Positions 33,504 through 41,747 of a stretch of DNA of 45,878 nt are shown here, in pieces. A program made the position numbers and the translations under genes. Origin of the DNA: Clostridia bacterium. GTDB taxonomy: Bacteria; Bacillota; Clostridia; Christensenellales; Aristaeellaceae. The stretch spans positions 1-45,878 of the forward strand of contig JAFQKQ010000098.1 of assembly GCA_017396845.1 (NCBI GenBank), in the 5' to 3' direction. Below the pieces are notes generated by a model, which was given only the letters and a program-made list of their open reading frames with translations, was not told where the DNA came from and made no database searches. Numbering within the stretch: the first letter of the stretch is position 1; every line of letters starts with the position of its first letter.

Positions 33504-34547
33504 ATGCAACAGTTAAAAGTTGCCATCGTTGGCTGCGGAAAAATCGCTTCTTTGCGCCACGCCCCGGAATACTCATTAAACCCCGCCTGTGAAATCGTCG
33601 GTTTTTATGATGTAGACCCTTCCCGCGCAAAAGCGCTCGCGAACCAATACGGCGGACGGGTGTTTTCCTCGATAAACGAACTGGCTGCATCCGATACAGA
33701 CGCGGTCAGCATCTGCACCGCCAATATTCATCACGCCCAGAACACCATTCAGATGCTCAAGAGCGGAAAGCATGTGCTCTGCGAAAAGCCCATGGCTACT
33801 ACGCTTGACGAATGCGAGGAAATGGCGCATACCGCAGAAATGACGGGCAAGCGCCTTCTGATCGGCCTCAATCAGCGCTTTATGGGCGCGCACGTCGAGG
33901 CGAAAAAGCGCATACAGTCCGGTGAAATCGGTCGTCCCCTCACCTTCGATACCCGCTTTGCTCATCCCGGCCCGGAGATCTGGACGGGCATGGCAAACAC
34001 ATGGTTCTTCGATAAGAATATCGCGGCCTTCGGCGCAATGGCGGATCTCGGCGTTCATAAGGCAGATCTTCTCCATTACCTGTTGGACGAGCACATCGTA
34101 AAGGTGCATGCCGTTACCAAAACGCTCAACAAACGCCTGCCCTCCGGCGAACTGATCGGCGTTGACGACAACTGCTTCTGCATTCTCACCTCCGAAAGCG
34201 GCGCAACCGGAACGCTGCACGCAGGCTGGACGAATTACGGTCAGGAGGACAATTCCACCTGCATCTTCGGAACGGAAGGCACAATCAAGCTCTATTCCGA
34301 TCCCGAACACTCTTTGATTATTGAGCATAAGGACGGAACGATCACGCGCCTCAACCCCGATAAACAGCTCACCAACGACGAACAGCTGGCAGGAAACATA
34401 CGAAACACCGGCGTAATTGACGAATTCATCCGCGCGATCACAACCGGCAAAACAAGCCGGCTGGACGCAAGCGAATCCATCTTCGCCATGCGCGTCATGT
34501 TCGCAGCCGCCGAATCCTCAAAATCCGGCACTTCCATACACATCTGA
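33504..34547 (+). CDS. Gfo/Idh/MocA family oxidoreductase
   Basis: 347 residues from ATG 33504, with GGAGG 8 bp upstream. The N-terminal Rossmann domain binds NAD(P) (LKVAIVGCGKIASLRHAPEY), and the conserved catalytic-site motif HVLCEKPMATTLDECEEM holds the EKP triad Lys. The C-terminal alpha/beta domain includes FGAMADLGVHKADLLHYLLD, with the conserved D-x-G-x-H signature. Family members oxidise or reduce sugars and inositols. It is 35 bp after the permease and closes the operon at a strong terminator, so it probably acts on the imported compound. Confidence 0.92.
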   Translation: MQQLKVAIVGCGKIASLRHAPEYSLNPACEIVGFYDVDPSRAKALANQYGGRVFSSINELAASDTDAVSICTANIHHAQNTIQMLKSGKHVLCEKPMATTLDECEEMAHTAEMTGKRLLIGLNQRFMGAHVEAKKRIQSGEIGRPLTFDTRFAHPGPEIWTGMANTWFFDKNIAAFGAMADLGVHKADLLHYLLDEHIVKVHAVTKTLNKRLPSGELIGVDDNCFCILTSESGATGTLHAGWTNYGQEDNSTCIFGTEGTIKLYSDPEHSLIIEHKDGTITRLNPDKQLTNDEQLAGNIRNTGVIDEFIRAITTGKTSRLDASESIFAMRVMFAAAESSKSGTSIHI

Positions 34548-34553
34548 ACAAGC

Positions 34554-34596
34554 AAACCCGCTTCTGCATACAATTTCGCAGAAGCGGGTTTTTCGT
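34554..34596 (+). terminator. intrinsic terminator of the sugar transporter operon
   Basis: AACCCGCTTCTGC pairs with GCAGAAGCGGGTT, followed by TTTCGT. A 13-bp perfect stem 7 bp after the stop codon. Confidence 0.92.
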
Positions 34597-34644
34597 ATAT
34601 TCCGGCTTGTATTCATAAGTCAAACATCAAAAACGGAGGGATGC

Positions 34645-34767
34645 ATGAATCAGGCTCAAACGCTTGAATCAATGGGGAAGCGCAGAATCAAATTCAGCAC
34701 AATTTCCGATGTTAACAAAATAAACAGGAACGCACCCTTCAGAGAAGGAACGTCAAGCGGCTTGTAA
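34645..34767 (+). CDS. possible 40-residue protein, perhaps a truncated HPr-like fragment
   Basis: MNQAQTLESMGKRRIKFSTI, then SDVNKINRNAPFREG. CGGAGGG precedes the ATG by only 4 bp. The RIKFSTISDVNKI segment faintly resembles the start of HPr-like phosphocarrier proteins (beta strand, then S-x-x-D-V), but the phosphorylated His and the rest of the fold are absent. It may be a remnant. The 34768-34863 stretch after it holds nothing I can support. Confidence 0.25.
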   Translation: MNQAQTLESMGKRRIKFSTISDVNKINRNAPFREGTSSGL

Positions 34768-34863
34768 GCCGGCAAAATCTTCCGATTCCAAATTTACATA
34801 TTTCGTTATTACACATATCCGAAGCAGCATGACGACCGAAAATCCGCAATCAGCCTCATAGCT

Positions 34864-35664
34864 CTACCTTATTGCCGCCTCATGCGCCGCTTCCTTAAGC
34901 GCCTGCATCTCTTCTGCCGACGGAATCAACGCCTTTATCGGCCTTAATATCTTTTCGCCCGTCTCCTTATCCCTTCCAAGGTACTCCATCCTTTGGGGTA
35001 CAAATCCATTCTCCCTGATATCCTTTCCCGTGAAAAATTCATACCACACAGCACCGGCTAAGTATCTTCCCTCTATAAATGACAGATGGAAACCGTCCCG
35101 CGTGATCTGTTTTCCGCCCTTTTCGATATTGAACAAATCGCATTCACGGATTCTGCTTACCGCTTCTCCCACCGGTATCAGCTCCGCGCCGATCTTATTT
35201 TGCGCAATCGCGTATGCATTTCGGATTCTGTCATGCATTTGAAATCTGTCGCATCCGTATTCCGGAAAGCCCTGATGCGTACTGTTCGACTCGTACGCCC
35301 ACGTCTGATGAATGGCGATTTTCGCGTCCTTCGCTTTTTCTCTTACGAAATCTGCAAGCTTTTCAATATACGGATCATAGGTTTCCGGCATTCCGGAAAA
35401 ATGACTGGCCTGCTGAAGCGTTACATAATCCCATTTGCCGTCGGCAAGCACCGTTTCCATCGCAGCATACCCAACCGGCTTATTGTTCTCAAAATATTCA
35501 TATGCCGCTTCGCCGCTCTGTGCATTCGACCAGTGCCTTTCCAGTGAGCATCCGCCGATATACAGATTCCCAAGCTTAATATCAACATTTCCCGCAAGCG
35601 CAATATCCCTTGCCCATGTCTGCGCATCCATCGAAAAGCTGTTTCCAATCGAAAGAATTCTCAT
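34864..35664 (-). CDS. DUF4886/SGNH-hydrolase-like protein
   Basis: 266 residues from ATG 35664, which has AAGGAG 7 bp upstream. An ATG two codons earlier is too close to it. The protein opens MRILSIGNSFSMDAQTWARD, where GNSFS is the SGNH block I equivalent with the nucleophile Ser. Further blocks are WDYVTLQQASHFSG, IHQTWAYESNSTHQGFP and RDGFHLSFIEGRYLAG, where D-x-x-H supplies the catalytic Asp and His. DUF4886 members are predicted esterases or deacetylases on glycans. There is no signal peptide, so it should act in the cytoplasm. The substrate is unknown. Confidence 0.82.
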   Translation of the reverse strand: MRILSIGNSFSMDAQTWARDIALAGNVDIKLGNLYIGGCSLERHWSNAQSGEAAYEYFENNKPVGYAAMETVLADGKWDYVTLQQASHFSGMPETYDPYIEKLADFVREKAKDAKIAIHQTWAYESNSTHQGFPEYGCDRFQMHDRIRNAYAIAQNKIGAELIPVGEAVSRIRECDLFNIEKGGKQITRDGFHLSFIEGRYLAGAVWYEFFTGKDIRENGFVPQRMEYLGRDKETGEKILRPIKALIPSAEEMQALKEAAHEAAIR

Positions 35665-35692
35665 ATTCATACTCCTTCCATATGCATATCCC

Positions 35693-35721
35693 TTGACAAA
35701 CCTCTAATCTATGGCTATCAT
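35693..35721 (+). promoter_or_regulatory. promoter of cca
   Basis: A perfect TTGACA (35693-35698), 17 bp, TATCAT (35716-35721), 28 bp before the start. Confidence 0.7.
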
Positions 35722-35749
35722 AGAAAAATCCGATAACCGGGAGGATACC

Positions 35750-37099
35750 ATGATCACATTCCCCGAAGATGTTACATCTCTTATTCAAGCGCTGAACGCA
35801 CGCGGTCACGAGGCATATGCCGTCGGCGGCTGCGTCCGCGATTCGCTCCTTGGAATCGAACCCAACGATTGGGATCTCACCACCGGCGCTTCTCCAAAGG
35901 AAATCGCCGAGTGCTTTCAAAGCGAACGCATCAGCGATATCGGTTTTGTTCACGGAACGATCACCGTGTATAAAAACGGCATTCCCTACGAAATCACCGC
36001 CTACCGAAAGGACGGCGAATATACCGACCACAGAAGGCCTGACCGCGTGGAATTCGTAAAGGAGCTTTCGCTGGATCTTGCAAGGCGCGATTTTACGATC
36101 AACGCCATGGCCTGCCACCCGGAGACCGGCATCGTCGATCTTTTTTCAGGGCTTGATGATCTGAAAAACGGCGTTATACGAACTGTGGGCGATCCCGAAA
36201 AACGCTTTCGGGAGGATTCTCTCAGAATTCTCCGCGCAATCCGTTTTGCGTCTGCATACGGCTTCGTACTGGAAGAGAACACCCGAAAATCGGCAATCCG
36301 CCTTGCCGATTCGGTAAATATCGTATCCCCCGAAAGAATCCTTATAGAAATCAAGCGCATGCTGACCGGAAAAGGGATTGAAAGCGTTCTTACCCAATAC
36401 AGCGAAATCATTTTTTCCGTATTTCCGGAGCTTTCGCCCATGCGGGATTTCCCGCAGAACACCCCCCACCACGCCTACGACGTATGGACGCACACAGCAA
36501 AAGCCGTTTCGGGCGCGCCGAATGACGAAATCAGCCGGCTCACCATGCTGTTTCACGACTCCGGAAAGCCGCATATGCATACCGTAGACGCTATGGGCGT
36601 ATCCCATTTCAGGGGCCATCCCGCCGTGAGCGTTCAAATTGCCGAAAAAGCGCTCGCACGTCTTAAATGCGACAAAAACACATTAAACCGTGTTTTAAAG
36701 CTCGTATCCGAGCACGAAATCCGAATTCCCGCAGAGAGAAAATCCGTGCGGCGCGAAATGGCGCGGCTGGGAAAGGATGTGTTCTCGTCTCTCCTCCCCC
36801 TGCTCCGAGCAGATTTTTCAGGGCAAAACCCGGCTATGCATCCGCAAAAATACGCCTACGCCGATCAGCTTGAGGCACAATACCATCAGGCGATCAGCGA
36901 AGGCGCAGTTACCGATATACACGATCTTGACATAAACGGAAATGATCTGAAGGCGGCGGGGCTTCGCGGAAGCGAAATCGGTTTGGTTCTTCACGCGCTT
37001 TTTGCGCTCGTTTTAAGCGAGGAGATTGAAAACCGAAAAAGTGCGCTCATGTCCCGCGTTGAAGAAATTCGAAAGAATATCTCACAGCCAGGCCATTAG
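35750..37099 (+). CDS. cca: CCA-adding tRNA nucleotidyltransferase with HD domain
   Basis: 449 residues from ATG 35750, with GGGAGG upstream. It adds or repairs the 3' CCA of tRNAs. The class II head shows GGCVRDSLLG and the metal-binding pair in NDWDLTTGASP, then RRDFTINAMA. The neck domain contains EDSLRILRAIRFASAYG, and an HD phosphohydrolase-like domain follows with TMLFHDSGKPH near residue 280. The last 18 bases overlap the end of the convergent hydrolase gene. Confidence 0.95.
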   Translation: MITFPEDVTSLIQALNARGHEAYAVGGCVRDSLLGIEPNDWDLTTGASPKEIAECFQSERISDIGFVHGTITVYKNGIPYEITAYRKDGEYTDHRRPDRVEFVKELSLDLARRDFTINAMACHPETGIVDLFSGLDDLKNGVIRTVGDPEKRFREDSLRILRAIRFASAYGFVLEENTRKSAIRLADSVNIVSPERILIEIKRMLTGKGIESVLTQYSEIIFSVFPELSPMRDFPQNTPHHAYDVWTHTAKAVSGAPNDEISRLTMLFHDSGKPHMHTVDAMGVSHFRGHPAVSVQIAEKALARLKCDKNTLNRVLKLVSEHEIRIPAERKSVRREMARLGKDVFSSLLPLLRADFSGQNPAMHPQKYAYADQLEAQYHQAISEGAVTDIHDLDINGNDLKAAGLRGSEIGLVLHALFALVLSEEIENRKSALMSRVEEIRKNISQPGH

Positions 37100-38008
37100 C
37101 TGATTGACCATATCCGTAATCACGCGCTCGCCGTCCGGTTCGTTGTGAATCTCATGCCGCATGCCGGGATACATCGTGTAAGACGCTCTGGTAAACCCGG
37201 CGCTTTTCAAAAATTCGCGTCCCTTTCTCGCGCCGGTCTCGCCGTTCGCGCAGGGATCGTCCGAGCCCGCCAGTATTTCCACCGGCATCGCGCTTTGAAC
37301 GTTCTGAAAGCTCTTTGCATCATATGCCGAGGCCATCAGGTCGATCAGCGCCCTGTAGCCGTCGATCGTTAAAAGTCCTCCGCACATGGGATCTTCCTCA
37401 TACGCCTTCACGCGCTCGGGGTCGCTGTTGATCCACGCATTCTGAGAGCCTTCCGCCTTGAAGCGGTTGATATAGCGGTCGAATACCAGCTTCGCAGTCA
37501 CCTGATCGCGGAAGCGCGCGCCCTTGATGCCCTGCCAGATTCGAAGATACTGCTTGCCGATGGATGCAGCGGGGTTGGCGGCGGGAAGCGCGCTTAATAT
37601 CGCTCCGTGCAGTTCCTTGGAATGCGTCTTCAAATAGTTTACCGCCAGCAGCGCGCCCATACTGTGTCCGTATAGAAAGTGCTTCTTGCCGTAATACTTC
37701 TTCATCATCCAATTGCCGAGCGCGCGCGTGTCCATCATCATGCCATTCGCGCCCTGCTCATAGGTATATCCGTAATCATCCGCATTCTTGATGCTCTTGC
37801 CGTATCCGCGATGATCGTTCATCGCGCACACAAAGCCATTCTCGGCAAATACGCGCATCATGGGAAGATACCGTTCCTTGTATTCCATCACGCCGTGCGC
37901 CATCAGAATCGTACCCTTCGTATCTCCCGTCGGTTCAACCAGGAGCACATGGATATCGAGTCCGTCGGCGGGCGACGCGAATGTAAAGCTTGTTTCCTTC
38001 AAAACCAT
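37082..38008 (-). CDS. alpha/beta hydrolase (monoacylglycerol lipase/lysophospholipase-like)
   Basis: 308 residues from ATG 38008. A TTG two codons later (38002) has better spacing (7 bp) to GAGGTG, so the true start may be there. It has the Hydrolase_4 order: oxyanion strand ILMAHGVMEYKERY, HRGYGKS, nucleophile elbow FLYGHSMGALLAVNYL (Ser116), the acid in EILAGSDDPCANGE, and the His in MYPGMRHEIHNE. There is no signal peptide. It likely hydrolyses an ester of a lipid or similar small molecule in the cytoplasm. Only 28 bp separate it from the divergent serine hydrolase. Confidence 0.9.
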   Translation of the reverse strand: MVLKETSFTFASPADGLDIHVLLVEPTGDTKGTILMAHGVMEYKERYLPMMRVFAENGFVCAMNDHRGYGKSIKNADDYGYTYEQGANGMMMDTRALGNWMMKKYYGKKHFLYGHSMGALLAVNYLKTHSKELHGAILSALPAANPAASIGKQYLRIWQGIKGARFRDQVTAKLVFDRYINRFKAEGSQNAWINSDPERVKAYEEDPMCGGLLTIDGYRALIDLMASAYDAKSFQNVQSAMPVEILAGSDDPCANGETGARKGREFLKSAGFTRASYTMYPGMRHEIHNEPDGERVITDMVNQLMAWL

Positions 38009-38036
38009 TCACCTCATTTAAGGAGCGTAACAATCA

Positions 38037-38798
38037 ATGAAAAAAAGTGAAATTCTATCCAACATCCAATCGATCCCGGGAGATGCCGCCCTTGCCGTCA
38101 TCGATACGGCAAACGGCGAAGCGCTGTACTTCAATGAGAACCTTCCCTTGATCGCGGCAAGCGTCATAAAGCTCTCCCTGATGCTTGAAGCGTTTCGAAG
38201 ATTTGACGACGGCACGCTTAACAAAGACATGCCTGTAATCGTAAAGGACGCCGACAAGGTTCCCTCCTGCGGCGCGCTCACCTACATGCATTCGGGGCTT
38301 ACCGTAACGGTTCTCGACCTCGTTACGCTGATGATTATCGTAAGCGACAACACAGCGACCAATCTCATGATCGATATTCTCGGAATCGAAAGCGTAAACC
38401 GGACGCTGGATGCATACGGCCTTACCGGCATGCGCCTTCGCCGCAAGATGTTTGACTCCGAAAGTTCAAAAAGAGGCATTCAGAACACCATCACCGCAAA
38501 ATCCGTCGCCGATTTTCTTGTAAAGCTTCAAAGGGGCGAGCTTGTTAGCGAAAGTGCAAGCCGGGAAATGATCGAAATCCTGTTAAATCAGCGTTTAAAC
38601 GGCAAGATCCCGTTTTTCCTTGATCCCATGGATATCGATGTAGCGCACAAAACCGGCGAGGATTCCGGCACCTCGCACGACGCGGGAATCATATTCGCTT
38701 CTTCCCCCATCGTCGCAGTATTCCTTTCCAACAACGTATCCGTGCCGGATTTTGAGCGTTTCATACAGGACGCAAGCCTTGCGCTCGTATCGGAATAA
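38037..38798 (+). CDS. class-A beta-lactamase-fold serine hydrolase, no signal peptide
   Basis: 253 residues. The three fold motifs are present: SxxK (SVIK, Ser42 and Lys45), SDN (IIVSDNTATNLMIDILG, residues 103-105) and KTG (AHKTGEDSGTSHDAG, 205-207). The Glu of the class A omega loop (ExxLN) is not seen; the corresponding region reads KMFDSESSKRGIQNTITAKS. The start MKKSEILSNIQ is soluble, so the protein seems to stay in the cytoplasm, where it could not protect the wall enzymes. I would call it a peptidase or esterase-like relative, not a resistance enzyme. AAGGAG is 11 bp upstream. Confidence 0.85.
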   Translation: MKKSEILSNIQSIPGDAALAVIDTANGEALYFNENLPLIAASVIKLSLMLEAFRRFDDGTLNKDMPVIVKDADKVPSCGALTYMHSGLTVTVLDLVTLMIIVSDNTATNLMIDILGIESVNRTLDAYGLTGMRLRRKMFDSESSKRGIQNTITAKSVADFLVKLQRGELVSESASREMIEILLNQRLNGKIPFFLDPMDIDVAHKTGEDSGTSHDAGIIFASSPIVAVFLSNNVSVPDFERFIQDASLALVSE

Positions 38799-39146
38799 TT
38801 ATTCCTTCACAATCGCGGCGATCAGGATCAGATCCTCATCGCCCGTATTTTCCACGCCGTGTCCGTGTCCCGGAAATGTAATCATGCTGTCGCCGGCAGA
38901 AACAGATCTGAATTCATCGTCGTCCTGTACCCTGCCTTTACCGGATACAAAGGCGAACATCTCCGTTTCAGCCTCGTGTACATGGTATCCGATGGAAGAG
39001 CCGGGCGTCAAGCGAATCTGCGCAAACAGCCTTACGTTTCCGGGCAGAGTGCCCGAAAGCTTCGTAATCTCCGCCTGTCCGTTTCCCCCGCGCATCTTTT
39101 CGCGGATTTCAACCGTCATATCGCGTCTTTCAATCGTCATATCCAT
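38799..39146 (-). CDS. cupin domain protein
   Basis: 115 residues. A single conserved beta-barrel with the first cupin motif G-x-x-x-x-x-H-x-H in SSIGYHVHEAETEMFAFVSG and the second in DSMITFPGHGHGVENTGD. These His and Glu residues normally hold a metal ion. Its ATG shares one base with the stop of the upstream VOC gene (TGATG), so the two are translationally coupled. Its stop abuts the stop of the convergent serine hydrolase gene. Substrate unknown. Confidence 0.85.
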   Translation of the reverse strand: MDMTIERRDMTVEIREKMRGGNGQAEITKLSGTLPGNVRLFAQIRLTPGSSIGYHVHEAETEMFAFVSGKGRVQDDDEFRSVSAGDSMITFPGHGHGVENTGDEDLILIAAIVKE

Positions 39147-39559
39147 CACACCTCCGGCACTTCAAAAAACTCGATTCTTTCGCCATCCGGGCCTTTGAAG
39201 AATATATTCTTCGCGCCGCCGAACAGCCAGGGATTTACCTGAATATCCATCGTATCGAATACGATCTGCTTTTCAATCAGGCGGCATACAAGGCTTTCGA
39301 TATCCTTAACCTGAAGCGCAACGTGATCGATTACGCCCTTGGGTCTTTCGGTCTTGTCCGCGTTTTCGATCAGCTCGATTACGCAGCTTCCCGCCTTTAC
39401 GAAAACGAGCGTCGTAGGACCGTTATGAAACTCCGCCGTCTTTTCAAAGCCCAGCAATTCCACATAGAACTTTTCTGATATCTTCGCATCCCTCACATGA
39501 ACGCCTATATGATGAAGGCCCGTTACTACGCCTCCGCAGTTATCGCAATTGCAGCCCAT
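39146..39559 (-). CDS. VOC family (glyoxalase/dioxygenase-like) protein with an N-terminal Cys cluster
   Basis: 137 residues from ATG 39559, with GGAGGG 6 bp upstream. An ATG two codons earlier touches that site. Two beta-alpha-beta-beta-beta modules carry possible metal ligands: LHHIGVHVRD (His), SCVIELIE (Glu), DHVALQVKD (His) and ERIEFFEVPEV (Glu). VOC proteins catalyse isomerisation, dioxygenation or thiol transfer. Unusual here is MGCNCDNCGG at the start, a C-x-C-x-x-C cluster before the fold. It is in an operon with the cupin and has its own promoter divergent from the pantothenate genes. Confidence 0.85.
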   Translation of the reverse strand: MGCNCDNCGGVVTGLHHIGVHVRDAKISEKFYVELLGFEKTAEFHNGPTTLVFVKAGSCVIELIENADKTERPKGVIDHVALQVKDIESLVCRLIEKQIVFDTMDIQVNPWLFGGAKNIFFKGPDGERIEFFEVPEV

Positions 39560-39585
39560 CTTCATCCCTCCGTTAGTTTTTTATT

Positions 39586-39615
39586 ATCATACCACATTTT
39601 ACTTTATATGTGCAA
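39586..39615 (-). promoter_or_regulatory. promoter of the VOC-cupin operon
   Basis: Minus strand TTGCAC (39610-39615), 18 bp, TATGAT (39586-39591) with an extended TGTGG. Confidence 0.55.
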
Positions 39616-39632
39616 TAGCATAAAAAAATTTG

Positions 39633-39641
39633 TGATATAAT
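39633..39641 (+). promoter_or_regulatory. extended -10 promoter of the pantothenate operon
   Basis: TGATATAAT, an extended -10 with a consensus hexamer at 39636-39641. No convincing -35 box is visible. The leader that follows (39648-39738) has two short stem-loops. Confidence 0.55.
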
Positions 39642-39738
39642 GTGTCTGAAGGCGGCATCTTTTCGGAGCCGCACACGGGTATTTTCTTCTATTTTATACG
39701 TAGGGTATCCTTTGGGAACCTGAACGGAGGGAACTGAA

Positions 39739-40377
39739 ATGCGAAGCTCATCTGTAAAAAAACTCGTTCTGAACGCCATGTTTCTCGCACTAACATTTCT
39801 TTTGGGCATAACCCCGATCGGCCTTATACCGCTTGGCGCAATCAATGTAACCATTCTGCATATTCCGGTCATCGCCGGCACATTATTTATGGGGCTGAAA
39901 AGCGGTCTTTTATACGGCTTCGCCTTCGGCCTTTGCTCCATCATGAGCGTGTACGGTTTAACCCTTACAGCCCCCTCGGGGCTTGCAGCGGCGCTGAACG
40001 CCGAAAGCCCGTTATTATTTATACTGATGTGTATGCTTCCGCGCCTGCTGGTGCCGGTGACAACGCACTATTGCGCCGCTCTTCTAAACCGCATCCGTTT
40101 CCAGAAGCATCTGTCTTTGGGCATTTCCTCGATCATCGGCTCCATCACCAATACGATTTTCTATCTCGGTCTCATGATTTTCTTCTACGAGATATCGGGG
40201 CTTGACGTTGCTCAGCTTATGGCGAAGCTCGGCATTAAAAGCTTCTGGGGCATTATGGGAATGATCGCATCCGGCGCAGGCGGCTTGGAAGCGCTGGCGG
40301 CGTTCCTAATCGTTCCTGCAATCGTAACTGCCTTAAGACAAGTACAAAAACAAACCGGCGGGAGTAAAGCAATATGA
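39739..40377 (+). CDS. ECF transporter S component, probably for pantothenate
   Basis: 212 residues with GGAGG 8 bp upstream. It has about six membrane segments, as in ECF substrate-binding subunits. Visible pieces are KLVLNAMFLALTFLLGITPI, GTLFMGLKSGLLYGFAFGLC and the glycine-rich GLMIFFYEISGLDVAQ stretch. S components use a shared ECF energy module, which is not in the window. The specificity is inferred from the next gene: the last four bases overlap coaX (ATGA), a strong hint that the pair imports and phosphorylates pantothenate, as PanT does. Confidence 0.82.
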   Translation: MRSSSVKKLVLNAMFLALTFLLGITPIGLIPLGAINVTILHIPVIAGTLFMGLKSGLLYGFAFGLCSIMSVYGLTLTAPSGLAAALNAESPLLFILMCMLPRLLVPVTTHYCAALLNRIRFQKHLSLGISSIIGSITNTIFYLGLMIFFYEISGLDVAQLMAKLGIKSFWGIMGMIASGAGGLEALAAFLIVPAIVTALRQVQKQTGGSKAI

Positions 40378-41138
40378 TTCTAACCATGGATATCGGCAAC
40401 ACCAATATCAAATGCGCGCTGTTTGACGGAGAAATCATGGTCAATTACTGGCGCATTTCCACCAACCGCACTATGACCAGCGACGAATACGGCATACTGC
40501 TTGTAAACCTTTTCAGGCATAAGAATCTCGAAATGTCGATTGTTCAGGGCATTGTGATTTCTTCTGTCGTCCCCACGATTAATTTCACCATCGAGCATAT
40601 GTGCCAGTCCTATTTCGGACTTGCGCCCATGTTCGTGGCTCCCGGCATTAAAACCGGCGTTCATATCCGCTACGATAACCCCAGAGAACTGGGAAGCGAC
40701 CGAATCGCAAACGCCGTAGCCAGCTACTACCTCTACGGCGGGCCGTGCATATTCATCGATTTCGGAACCGCGACGAGCTTTGGCGTAGTGTCCGAAAAGG
40801 GCGAATTCTTAGGCGGCGCAATCTGCCCCGGCCTTAAGGTCACAGCCGACGCAATCGTCGAGCGCACGGCAAAGCTTCCCCGTTTTGAGCTCATCAAGCC
40901 CCCGTCCGTCATCGGCAGGAATACCATCGCCAACCTCCAGTCCGGTATCCTCTACGGCCATATCGGCCTTGTGAATTACCTGATCCGCAAGATGAAGGAA
41001 GAAATCGGAAGCGACTGCACCGTAGTTGCCACCGGCGGCATGGCTGTCATGATCAAAGAAGACGCACCCGAAATCAACGTGCTGGACGGACTTCTGACGC
41101 TTAAGGGATTACGGCTCATATACGAGAAAAATGTATAA
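40374..41138 (+). CDS. coaX: type III pantothenate kinase
   Basis: 254 residues. It phosphorylates pantothenate in the first step of coenzyme A synthesis. The ASKHA fold is clear: phosphate-1 MILTMDIGNTNIKCALFDGE, the pantothenate-binding GSDRIANAVASYYLYG, phosphate-2 FIDFGTATSFGVVSEKGEFL, GGAICPGLKVTADAIVERTA, and VVATGGMAVMIKE near the end. Type III kinases are not feedback-inhibited by CoA, known for the family. It overlaps the S component gene by 4 bp. Confidence 0.96.
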   Translation: MILTMDIGNTNIKCALFDGEIMVNYWRISTNRTMTSDEYGILLVNLFRHKNLEMSIVQGIVISSVVPTINFTIEHMCQSYFGLAPMFVAPGIKTGVHIRYDNPRELGSDRIANAVASYYLYGGPCIFIDFGTATSFGVVSEKGEFLGGAICPGLKVTADAIVERTAKLPRFELIKPPSVIGRNTIANLQSGILYGHIGLVNYLIRKMKEEIGSDCTVVATGGMAVMIKEDAPEINVLDGLLTLKGLRLIYEKNV

Positions 41139-41228
41139 TGAGATTAAATCATCCCCTTTGAAGTGACTGCTTGGGAATTTCCTGAAATACAGATTTTTTA
41201 ATGACAATTTCAAATGTGCTGACATAAC

Positions 41229-41277
41229 CCGCCTTTGCATAAGCCGATTACTCATTTTATGCGAAGGCGGCTTTTTA
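41229..41277 (+). terminator. intrinsic terminator of the pantothenate operon
   Basis: CCGCCTTTGCATAA pairs with TTATGCGAAGGCGG, followed by CTTTTTAAA. It lies about 90 bp after the coaX stop codon. Confidence 0.85.
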
Positions 41278-41747
41278 AATGAATGTTCTTGGAATGTTGG
41301 TGCTCGCGGGAAGATCATGTCCGTTGCAAAAAGAAACCATCAAATCCTTTCCGTTACATCACAATCGTTCTGCTTTCGCCGGGTCCAAAATCGCCCGGAT
41401 ATATCACGTCAGCGCCTTGTGGAATGATATCTCGGCTGCTGTCACTGATCCGCTAAGCAGGCTGTTCAAATTCAACCGACTTCCAATCCCCGGAAATTTT
41501 CCTCTATGAAAAAATCTTCGTTGGGATCAAAATGTTGACACTTTTAACGCTTCCGCATTACTTTTACACTCAACTTGCAGAAACAGGCGGATAAAACAAA
41601 ATATCCCGCATCGAAATGCAGGATTTTTGGCAAATTACGTGCTTTTGAATACAATCGCACGAATTGCTGCATAGGGATTACCCCAGGGCAAAAAGGGAAA
41701 AATGACGGGAAAATACGGGATGATATTTGCAGCTTTCGTGTTATTCC
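41278..41747. other. 470-bp gap with small remnants only
   Basis: No gene is supported. A minus-strand stretch near 41370-41450 reads ADVIYPGDFGPGESRTIVM before a stop and could be the tail of a lost gene. A hairpin at 41602-41628 (ATCC-CGCAT with ATGC-AGGAT, then TTTT) resembles an orphan terminator. The whole gap looks like decayed DNA. Confidence 0.35.

Noticed and set aside
41279-41509. Rightward 76-codon frame after the coaX terminator
   Set aside because: No ribosome binding site; it begins within the terminator tail and its composition is not protein-like.
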